NCBI GenBank assembly: GCA_000597885.1
Contig: CP004371.1
Coordinates: forward strand, 930,001 to 994,000
Source of the DNA: Flammeovirgaceae bacterium 311
GTDB taxonomy: Bacteria; Bacteroidota; Bacteroidia; Cytophagales; Cyclobacteriaceae
Reading direction: 5' to 3'
Length of the DNA: 64,000 nt
Position 1 is the first letter of the stretch. Each line of letters begins with the position of its first letter. Made by a program: the position numbers and the translations under genes. Shown here in pieces: positions 35,967 to 44,400 of this stretch. The notes below the pieces were generated by a model. The model did no database searches, had not been told where the DNA came from, and saw nothing but the letters and a program-made list of their open reading frames with translations.

Positions 35967-36002
35967 AAAAAGGGCCTCTGCAGATCTGCAGAGGCCCTTT
36001 TT
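35967..36002. terminator. Terminator hairpin 2, perfect 36-base palindrome
   Basis: Two 16-base arms (AAAAAGGGCCTCTGCA and its complement) flank GATC, which is itself palindromic. It is a strong bidirectional terminator downstream of the DUF4184 gene and may serve it. Confidence 0.8.
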
Positions 36003-36208
36003 ATAGAAATCTTACTTACTAAAAATTTGGGATGACTCATGTTTAATTAACTACACTATACATCCTCATCAATGCCAATTATCAGGGCATTAGTTAGCAT
36101 AAACTAATTGGAAAGAACTAAATTTTAATAAAGAAAAGCTTTAGCAAGAGAAACCTTCTTTGAACATATACTTCTGCAGTTTGAACAGGATGGCAGTTAG
36201 TTACGGAA

Positions 36209-36967
36209 TCAAGCAAAACATTTCAGGTTGAAATGCCTCTTTACACGCCATATTAGTGATACAGCAAACAAAGCGAGTAATAGTGCAGCTATCAGTATAG
36301 TTACAAATTCATCAATGGTATAAAATGGCCTGAAGTACATCCTTAAGAGAAAGATTGAAAAACAGATCATCAGCACTGCTATCCAGAAAAAGCCAGATTG
36401 ATACTCCCTCCTGCTTACCCTGTTTACCGGCAACTGCAGAAAGAGATAAAGCAGCACCATCAACCCAACCAACGAATTCAAAAAATGAAAGATGGTATAA
36501 ATATAAATCTCAAACTTCTGATCAAAAAGGGTCAGGTAGTAGATCGGTTCAGGATTGGTAATATTAGTGTCATGAACGTAATGGGTAAACCAATCCCACA
36601 GTAAGTGTGAGGCAGCTCCCAGCAATACCGAGACTATAACTACGGGCCATCGATCCCTAAAATAAGATAACCAGTTCAAATCCAGAGTGCGCCAGAATCT
36701 CCCCGACAGCCAGCCTGGAAGGTTATGCAGAAGGGGCTTCTTTACAAGCAGGTGATACATAAATGCCAGCGCCAGTGCCACCGGCAGGTTAAACAGGAAC
36801 AGCCCCGGTAAGGTATGGCTGTACTCACTGGGCATCTTCTGCATCCGAATGAAATATTCAAAGTCTGGAGCAATGCTCCCCATCACCAATCCGGTTGCGG
36901 AAAAATAATTTTTTCGCAATTTATATAACGGCAGTACAATTGCTGGGTGTGAGAATGTAAAGGGCAT
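36209..36967 (-). CDS. DUF4184 family membrane protein
   Basis: The 252-residue protein begins MPFTFSHPAIVLPLY and has MGSIAPDFEYF near residue 30, with a later HLLWDWFTHY. These His/Asp features are shared with metal-dependent membrane hydrolase-like proteins of DUF4184. About seven hydrophobic helices are visible. The family's function is unknown. It converges on lgt across the repeat element. Confidence 0.82.
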   Translation of the reverse strand: MPFTFSHPAIVLPLYKLRKNYFSATGLVMGSIAPDFEYFIRMQKMPSEYSHTLPGLFLFNLPVALALAFMYHLLVKKPLLHNLPGWLSGRFWRTLDLNWLSYFRDRWPVVIVSVLLGAASHLLWDWFTHYVHDTNITNPEPIYYLTLFDQKFEIYIYTIFHFLNSLVGLMVLLYLFLQLPVNRVSRREYQSGFFWIAVLMICFSIFLLRMYFRPFYTIDEFVTILIAALLLALFAVSLIWRVKRHFNLKCFA

Positions 36968-37286
36968 TGGTCAGGCAGTTGCAAAAATAGGATAGCTGGT
37001 CTTGCTGTGCAGTCAAACTTGAAGGGAATTCGATATTAAGCGCTGAAATAACATACCATTTTATACATAATGGTTATATAAAAAGCTGTTGACATCTCTA
37101 TAAAAAGCCTCAATCTCTACAGCTAGCTAAACAGTATCCCAACTGTTATAGTCCTCACCGCTGAAGTTTCAGCCGGATCTGACTAATTATTTTGAGTATA
37201 AAGCTAAACATTTAGTAGGCAATCATGTAAGAATTATTTAATATTATAATTGCTATTGCGTTATCTTTTCGATAGTTAGGCAAGCT
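36968..37286. other. Intergenic region, AT-rich, no gene seen
   Basis: Divergent promoter space between the DUF4184 gene and the Omp85-like gene. I see a short inverted repeat around 37048-37078 (ATAAC..ACCATT / AATGGTTAT) and a 14-base palindrome GCTGAA-GT-TTCAGC at 37160-37173. No exact TAnnTTTG element was found. Confidence 0.5.
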
Positions 37287-38726
37287 TTGACAGTAGTTAA
37301 AATATTATTCCTCATATTTATTTGCTTCCTCTGGAGCGGTACACTGGTTGCCCAGCAACCGCAGCCTGTTCAGCCAGGTGATTCTGTGGTAAAGCACGTA
37401 GTACAGATTGCCGATATACAGATAGAAGGCAATAAAAAAACCCGCGAATACATTATCCGCCGGGAAATGGAGCTGCACGAAGGCCAGGTTGTGACCACAG
37501 AAGAGCTAACTGACATTTTAGCCCTGGAACGCAAGCGCATTTCCAATACCCGTTTGTTTCTTACGGTTGAGGTAAAGGCAATTCCACTGGATGGCAGGTT
37601 CGTTAGGATTCTGGTAGAGGTGCAGGAACGTTGGTATGTGGTGCCCGTTCCAATTTTCCAGCTGGCCGACAGAAATTTCAACGACTGGTGGACCAACCAG
37701 AACAGAGACCTAAGCAGGGTAAATTATGGACTAAAGTTTAACCACTACAACTTTATGGGCCGTGCCGAACGCCTGGGACTTACCGCCCAGTTTGGCTATA
37801 CCCGCAGCTTCAGACTGGCTTACTATCTTCCCTATATCGACCAGACCCGTAAAAATGGCCTTGGGCTGAGCTTCCTGTATTATGACAACAACAACCTGCC
37901 TTTACGTACTGTAAATCATAAGCGGGTTTTTCTGAATGATGAAGAGCAGGAACTTCGTAAAACCTACGGGGCTGGCATTACCTTTACCCGTCGCTCTACC
38001 TTTTACACTACTCATTCTGTTAATTTATCGTTCTACTCCAACACAGTAGCCGATACGGTAATCAGCTTAAACCCTGAATATTTACCTGCAGAAAGCAATA
38101 ACAACCTGAGTTACTTCACCCTTTCCTACGGCATAAACCGCGATTTGCGCGATAATATAAGTTTCCCCCTGAAGGGTTTTAAATTTCAGGCCTGGGCAAC
38201 TAAAACCGGTTTGGGCATCTTCAATCAGGTCAACATCTTTGAAGTGTCGGGATCGTTTGAGTATTATACCCCTGTTGCCAAAAAGCTATTCCTGGGAAAT
38301 ACCTTCCATACCCGCCTGAGCGTGCCAGATAAACAACCTTACTACCTCTTAACCGGTCTAGGGTATGGCTCAAAGTACATCAGAGGCATGGAACTATATG
38401 TACTGGAGGGCCAGCACCACTTTCTGAATAAAACCGATCTTAAATGGCAGCTCATGAAACATACCATCAATCTGGAGAAGATAATGCCCTGGGATCAGTT
38501 TAGCAAAGTACCTATCGGTCTTTATCCCAAAATCTTTTTTGATGCAGGTTATGTTGTGATGCCCAATCCCAATCCTAATAATGATTTTCTGGTGAACAAA
38601 CCTATCTGGGGAACAGGTGTGGGCCTGGATATTGTTAGTTTCTATGATATGGTGATTCAGCTTGAATATTCCATGAACAACCTCCACGAACGGGGTTTCT
38701 TCATTAACGTTACCAGAGGTTTCTGA
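37287..38726 (+). CDS. Omp85/BamA-like outer membrane protein with one POTRA domain; TTG start
   Basis: The 479-residue protein has a signal peptide (ILFLIFICFLWSGTLVAQ) and one POTRA-like domain at about residues 40-115 (IADIQIEGNKKTREYIIRREMEL). The remainder is rich in alternating aromatic/hydrophobic strands and ends in GFFINVTRGF, as in beta barrels of the BamA/TamA superfamily. It is far shorter than BamA (five POTRA), so it is probably a lineage-specific exporter or assembly protein of unknown cargo. TTG is the only likely start: the frame contains no ATG between an upstream TAA and the signal peptide. The S46 peptidase gene follows after 36 bases. Confidence 0.8.
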   Translation: MTVVKILFLIFICFLWSGTLVAQQPQPVQPGDSVVKHVVQIADIQIEGNKKTREYIIRREMELHEGQVVTTEELTDILALERKRISNTRLFLTVEVKAIPLDGRFVRILVEVQERWYVVPVPIFQLADRNFNDWWTNQNRDLSRVNYGLKFNHYNFMGRAERLGLTAQFGYTRSFRLAYYLPYIDQTRKNGLGLSFLYYDNNNLPLRTVNHKRVFLNDEEQELRKTYGAGITFTRRSTFYTTHSVNLSFYSNTVADTVISLNPEYLPAESNNNLSYFTLSYGINRDLRDNISFPLKGFKFQAWATKTGLGIFNQVNIFEVSGSFEYYTPVAKKLFLGNTFHTRLSVPDKQPYYLLTGLGYGSKYIRGMELYVLEGQHHFLNKTDLKWQLMKHTINLEKIMPWDQFSKVPIGLYPKIFFDAGYVVMPNPNPNNDFLVNKPIWGTGVGLDIVSFYDMVIQLEYSMNNLHERGFFINVTRGF

Positions 38727-38762
38727 TTTTATTGACTAGTTGACCAATTCTTTCTATATGCT

Positions 38763-40976
38763 ATGTTTAAAAAATTAACATTAATTGTCTTTGTGTGCCT
38801 CTTTGCCACGGCCCCGCTGCTGGCAAACGAAGGAATGTGGCTCCCACTGCTCATCAAAAGGCTCAATGAAGCAGATATGCAGAAGCAGGGGCTAAAGCTG
38901 ACTGCCGAAGAAATCTATAGTGTAAATCAGAGCAGCCTTAAAGATGCCATAGTGTCCCTCGGCGGTTTCTGTACTGCAGAAGTGATCTCAGGACAAGGCT
39001 TGCTGCTTACCAACCATCACTGCGCCTACGATGCAATCCAATCGCACAGCTCTGTAGAAAATGACTACCTGAGTAACGGATTCTGGGCCATGAACAAGGA
39101 GCAGGAGCTGGAAAACAAAGGCCTCTACGCCCGCTTCCTGGTACGCATGGAAGACGTTACAGCCAAAGTTCTGGCCGAGGTAAATAATAACATGACTGAA
39201 GAGCAACGAGCAGAAGCTGTAGCGCGTGTTACCAAAAGCCTTACCGAACAAACAAAAGGAGATACCCACTACGATGTGGTGGTAAAAGAATTCTTTAACG
39301 GAAATGAGTTCTACCTGTTTGTTTATGAAACCTTTACCGACGTTCGCCTGGTAGGTGCACCACCTGAAAGCATAGGCAAATACGGTGGCGATACTGATAA
39401 CTGGATGTGGCCCCGCCACACAGGCGACTTTGCCCTTTTCCGGGTGTACAGTGGTCCTGATGGCAGGCCTGCCCCCTACGCTGCCGAAAATATACCCATG
39501 AAGCCCAGGCACCACCTGCCGGTGTCGCTACAAGGTGTACAGGAAGGTGATTTTGCCATGGTTATGGGTTACCCCGGCAGCACAGACCGCTACCTCACCT
39601 CTTTTGGAGTTAAACAGGCGCTGGAACAAACCAACCCAACCAGGGTAAAAATTCGTGATGCACGCCTAAAGCTGTTGAAGGAAGATATGGACATGGACAA
39701 AGATGTTCGTATCAAGTATGCCAGTAAATATGCCAGCATTGCCAACTACTGGAAATACTTTATCGGCCAGAGCAAAGGGCTTGAGAACCTGAACATCCTG
39801 GAGAAAAAAGAAAAGCTGGAGCAGGATTTTACCGTATGGGCAGCCAGTACCCCGGAAAGGCAGCAGCAGTATGGCGAAGCCCTTAGCCTGGTTAAACAAT
39901 CTTATGACGACAGCTATGAGGCAAACCAAAGCTATCTATATATGGTAGAAGCAGCCCTGGGCACTGAAATCATTCGGTTTGCCAGTGCCTTCCGCAGCCT
40001 TGAATCGGTACTGCAGTCTCAAAAACCGGACGCAGAACGTTTGAACGCTGCCGTGGAAGGCCTGCAGGAAAGAACCAGCAGCCATTTTAAAGACTACAAT
40101 GCCTCCACCGATAAAAAAGTAATGGCTAACCTGCTGAAGCTTTACTATAACGATGTTCCCAAAAAAGATCATCCTGAAATATTTAAAACGGTAGAGCAAA
40201 AGTATAAGGGTAGCTTTGAGAAATGGGCCGAGCATGTTTTCAGTAAATCTGTTTTTGCCAGCGAGGCAGCTACCATGGCTTTCCTGAAAAATCCAGATCT
40301 TAAAAAGCTGCAGGCCGATCCTGCATTTGCTGCAGCAACTTCTATCATCAACAACTACAATAAAAACATCTATCCGCGCCTGCAAACAATCCATACACAG
40401 CGCGAGCGTGGCAACAGGCTCTTTGTGGATGGTTTGCGTAAAATGCAGCCCGGCCGTAAGTTTTATCCCAATGCAAACTCTACCATGCGTTTAACCTTTG
40501 GTACTGTAGGCAGCTATGAACCGCGCGATGGTGTTATTTATGACTATTACACCACCTTAGAGGGTGTTATGCAGAAGAAGGATAACAGCGACCCCGAGTT
40601 TGTGGTACCTCAAAAGCTGGATGAGCTGTATGCCCGTAAGGATTACGGCCCATACACAAACAACAAAGGAGAATTACCGGTAGCCTTCATCACCAATAAT
40701 GACATTACCGGCGGTAATTCCGGCAGCCCTGTTATTGACGGAGAAGGGCGTCTGATCGGCCTGGCCTTTGATGGCAACTGGGAAGCCATGAGTGGCGATA
40801 TTGCCTTCGAACCAGAACTGCAGCGCTGTATCAATGTAGATATCCGCTATGTACTCTTCATCATTGATAAATTCGCCGGTGCAGGCCACCTGGTGCAGGA
40901 AATGACACTGGTTCCAGCCTCTGCAGAAGGCAAAGCCGGACTTGCTCAACCCGCCGGTTCAATCAGCGGACAGTAA
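38763..40976 (+). CDS. S46 family dipeptidyl-peptidase (DPP7-like)
   Basis: The 737-residue serine peptidase has a signal peptide (LTLIVFVCLFATAPLLA) and starts its mature part NEGMWLPLL as typical for S46. Catalytic His is in LLTNHHCAYDAI, Asp in KYGGDTDNWMWPRHTGDF, and Ser in GGNSGSPVI. In S46, Gly versus Arg at the S1 position (Gly673 or Arg673 in the Porphyromonas enzymes) separates DPP7 (hydrophobic P1) from DPP11 (acidic P1). Here Gly671 in AFDGNWEAMSGD points to DPP7, assuming that alignment. It is periplasmic and frees dipeptides from oligopeptides for uptake. A terminator follows. Confidence 0.92.
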   Translation: MFKKLTLIVFVCLFATAPLLANEGMWLPLLIKRLNEADMQKQGLKLTAEEIYSVNQSSLKDAIVSLGGFCTAEVISGQGLLLTNHHCAYDAIQSHSSVENDYLSNGFWAMNKEQELENKGLYARFLVRMEDVTAKVLAEVNNNMTEEQRAEAVARVTKSLTEQTKGDTHYDVVVKEFFNGNEFYLFVYETFTDVRLVGAPPESIGKYGGDTDNWMWPRHTGDFALFRVYSGPDGRPAPYAAENIPMKPRHHLPVSLQGVQEGDFAMVMGYPGSTDRYLTSFGVKQALEQTNPTRVKIRDARLKLLKEDMDMDKDVRIKYASKYASIANYWKYFIGQSKGLENLNILEKKEKLEQDFTVWAASTPERQQQYGEALSLVKQSYDDSYEANQSYLYMVEAALGTEIIRFASAFRSLESVLQSQKPDAERLNAAVEGLQERTSSHFKDYNASTDKKVMANLLKLYYNDVPKKDHPEIFKTVEQKYKGSFEKWAEHVFSKSVFASEAATMAFLKNPDLKKLQADPAFAAATSIINNYNKNIYPRLQTIHTQRERGNRLFVDGLRKMQPGRKFYPNANSTMRLTFGTVGSYEPRDGVIYDYYTTLEGVMQKKDNSDPEFVVPQKLDELYARKDYGPYTNNKGELPVAFITNNDITGGNSGSPVIDGEGRLIGLAFDGNWEAMSGDIAFEPELQRCINVDIRYVLFIIDKFAGAGHLVQEMTLVPASAEGKAGLAQPAGSISGQ

Positions 40977-40999
40977 TCCATCTGAATTAAGTGATAATG

Positions 41000-41025
41000 A
41001 AAGGATGCCAGGGTGGCATCCTTTT
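41000..41025 (+). terminator. Terminator after the S46 peptidase gene
   Basis: A 10 bp stem AAAGGATGCC / GGCATCCTTT has a 5-base loop and is followed by seven T residues, 23 bases after the stop. Confidence 0.85.
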
Positions 41026-41425
41026 TTTGTTCAGCATTATAAAGCTACCATAACTGGTCCGGTAAAATCACACAATCAGTGTTTTAACACTAAGGTATTG
41101 CGCCTGTTTTAGCAACAGCTTCCGTCACCGGAAACAGAAAAAATTCAATCCTTTATCGGAAAAAGCTTGAATTCTTTTTGCCGTCAGAACAAAACTAACA
41201 AATAACATACACCAGACTTTATTTTCTTCATCACAACAGCGCTTACGCTTATCTTGCCTGCTGTTTATGTTCTTCCTCTTATCACTAAACATGGAGATCA
41301 GGCATTAGCACTGCTGCTGGTAAGGGGAAAAATAAATTCGATGATGATCAGCAGCTTCGCCAACTAATCCTAAGGTGTTGGCTGAAACAAAAAAACTGTC
41401 GAGGCAGCAAGAAAAAATGTTCTTT
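41026..41425. other. Long leader region upstream of the 1702-residue exported protein
   Basis: Nothing coding is seen in these 400 bases. An inverted repeat AAAAATTCAA ... TTGAATTCTTTTT lies at about 41148-41179. A frame opening with GTG at 41375 runs into the exported protein but would bury the signal peptide. The length suggests a regulated or long leader. Confidence 0.45.
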
Positions 41426-44400
41426 ATGAAAAAAGTCTACTCCTGTTATTTAGGACTGGCACTACTTGGCGGAATGGTGAATGTTCCGCTGGTGAATGCG
41501 CAAACCTTCACCGAACAATCATCCCTGTTACTGCCAGGTAGCAGCAGTTATATCGATTGGGGAGATTTTGACAATGACGGAGATCTGGATGTAGCTATCT
41601 CCAAACCTGCCGGTGGAACAGCCTTCAGCATCTGGAAAAACCTAGGCAGTGGCACATTCAGTGAACATGCCACCTATCCCGTAGCGAATGTACAGACGGT
41701 AAGATCTCAATGGGCTGATTTGAACAATGATGGCCTACTCGATGTGCTGGCAGCTGGCAACATTGGTAACAGTGGTTTGGCCAAAATTTACACCAACAGC
41801 AGCAATGGCACATTTACTGAAACCAGCCTTACCGTACAGGGTAATATGTTTGTCGAATCGGCTGCCATTGGCGATTATGATAATGACGGAGACATGGACC
41901 TCCTCCTGTCCGGACATGTGAATGGTGTAGGTAAACGAACCAGGTTATTGCGCAACGAAGGAGATCTTAATTTTACCTTTGTCAGCAACGCCGGATTTCC
42001 TGATGTATCAGACGGCAACCTGGCATGGAAAGATGTGGATAATGATGGCGACCTCGACGTTTTTATCAGTGGTGCCAAAGACTTTTATCAGACGGATATT
42101 TTGAGTGCCATATATATCAACAATGGCGACCACACCTTCTCAGCGCTCACTACTTTGGGTCCTGCCAACTCAGGTATTCTTTTTGCCAGCTGGGGCGATT
42201 ATGACAACGATGGCTACCAGGATCTTCTGATCAGTGGAAAAAACACCAGCACTAATGTATACTTCAATAAGGTTTACAGGAACAACAGCAATAAAACTTT
42301 TACTGAGCAAACAAATATCGTACTGGCAGATATTTATGCCGGACAGTCAGACTGGATAGACTTTAACAATGATGGCAGCCTTGATATTGCTTTGATTGGA
42401 AACAAAGTCAGCAGATTATACAGCAATAACCAGAATTATACATTCTCTGAACATACCGGCTTTCCCAGCCTGGCATTTGATGTATACCGTGGCGGCCGCT
42501 GGGCCGATTACGATAATGACGGAGACATGGACCTTGCAGTGGTTGGCTATGCCAACGGTGGCACAAGCAGAATCTTCAAAAACAACAGCCTTTTGAAAAA
42601 TACGGGTTCTGTTGCTCCCAGCGGGCTAACCGCAAGCTCCCCAAATGGCAGAGATGTTGTGTTTAAATGGACTGTTGCAGCAGATGCACAAACTCCTCAA
42701 AGTGGCCTTACCTATAATATTTCCCTTTACAATTCAGCTGAAGGCAGGTGGATTCACTGGCCAGCTGCTTTTGAACTTTCTGGTAAACGCCTGCTGGCGA
42801 AGGCTGGTCCTGTTCAGTATAGTACTGCCGGCTACACCATTAAAGACTTGCCTTCTGGTACATACAAATGGAGTGTACAGGCCATAGATGCTGGTCTGAT
42901 GGGCGGAAAATTCGCACCAGATCTTACTTTCACACATATTAACCTTGATGCAATTAGTTTACATGTGGGTAACGGAATGCTTGGCAATACCACTACCGGC
43001 ATACAATACAGCATCAACAGCACCAATGGTGTAAATGGCACCTGGACCAGCTGTTTAAACACCACCACCCCTGTTGCACTGGGTAATGGTGGTTTTGCTG
43101 TATGGGTGCGTGAGACAGCCAATACCTCCAACTACCGCAAGGTAGCAGATGTGGCTACGCGTGCAGCCGCCCCTGTATATACCATCAATTTCAGGCTGGA
43201 AAGAACTTATGAATGGGTTCCTGCTACGGTAGAGTATTCAACAAATAGCAGCTTCTCTCCTGCTACCAATGGCAATAATGGCTGGCTTACGGTTTTACCA
43301 GGCAAAGACCTGTACTTCCGTACAAAAGCAACAGCCACTCATCTGGCTTCTCAAACATTTATGCTGCTTGTACCTGCAAGACCGGCAACACCAGCATACA
43401 CCATAGACTTTGCTGCAGAAACCACCGCAGAGGCGCTTAAAACAAACGACTTCTACTCTAAGAATGCAGACATGACTGTTGCCAGCGGCGGTGGTAACAG
43501 TAAGATAAAGCTTATACCGGGAGAAACGTTATATTTCAAATCACTTTACTCTTCTACCAGCTTTGCTTCTGAAGGCACACAAATGCTGGTAATGCCTGCA
43601 CGTCCGGCCAAGCCTGCCTTTACGCTAAATTATCTGGCAGAAACTACCAATGAAGCGGTGCCAGCTACCGTTAGCTACTCTGCCACACTAAATATGGCTA
43701 ATGCAACTGCTGGTACAGGGGTAAAACTATCTATTGTACCTGGCCAAAACTTGTATTTTGCCGTTACTGCTACTGCTTCCAGCTTCAGGTCAGAATCTTT
43801 CCTGCTGGAAATACCCGCAAGACCTGCCACGCCTAGCTTTACCATTAACTACAACACAGAAACTACTCACCAGGTAGTACCGGCTACCGTAAACTACTCC
43901 ACCTCACAAAGTATGGATTTCCCTACTGCCGGAGAGGGTCGCACCCTGCTGCTGGAACCAGGTTACAATCTCTATTTTGCAGTACCTGCCTCCGTCAGCA
44001 GTTTCAGCTCTAACGTGTTTAGCCTAAACGTTCCGGCACGTCCTGCAACACCGGCTTTCACGATCGATTACTTTGCGGAAACAACGGTACAGACAGCTAC
44101 TACCACCCATGAGTATTCAAAAAATGCTGACCTGAGTGGTGCCGTCAGCGGCACTGGTGCTAAAATAGCGCTGAACCCAGGAAGTGAATTTTATTACCTC
44201 TACCTGCGTAAAAAAGCAGGCAGCAGCAACTTTGCCTCTGCTATTCAGAAGCTACTTGTAAAGGACAGAGCCTTTACGCCAAGCTATGAAATAGATTATA
44301 AAACAGAATCCACCACAACCTTTATCAGTACTTATGATGAATACGCTTACAGCGCTGATATGAGTGGTGCTGTAACGGGTACGCTCACAGCCAAAGCACC

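Larger units (their letters stand above)
35771..36045. repeat. Composite nested inverted-repeat element (MITE-like or REP-like)
   Basis: The ends are 24-base inverted repeats with one mismatch (35771-35794 and 36022-36045; core TAAACATGAGTCATCCC). Inside are three further palindromic units. A hairpin lies at 35815-35850 and a perfect 36-base palindrome at 35967-36002, both terminator-like. Between them is a core with 10 bp arms GCAATCTGGC / GCCAGATTGC (35889-35898, 35915-35924), nested in TTTGCGA / TCGCAAA (35868-35874, 35945-35951). Similar sequences of the form GCGAGG-CGAAGCAATCT recur in many Bacteroidota genomes, from memory. TTAA flanks both ends. It has no coding capacity. Confidence 0.75.

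Noticed and set aside
37089-37094. TTGACA upstream of the Omp85-like gene
   Set aside because: No matching -10 at 16-18 bases, and the Bacteroidota primary sigma factor does not use the E. coli consensus.
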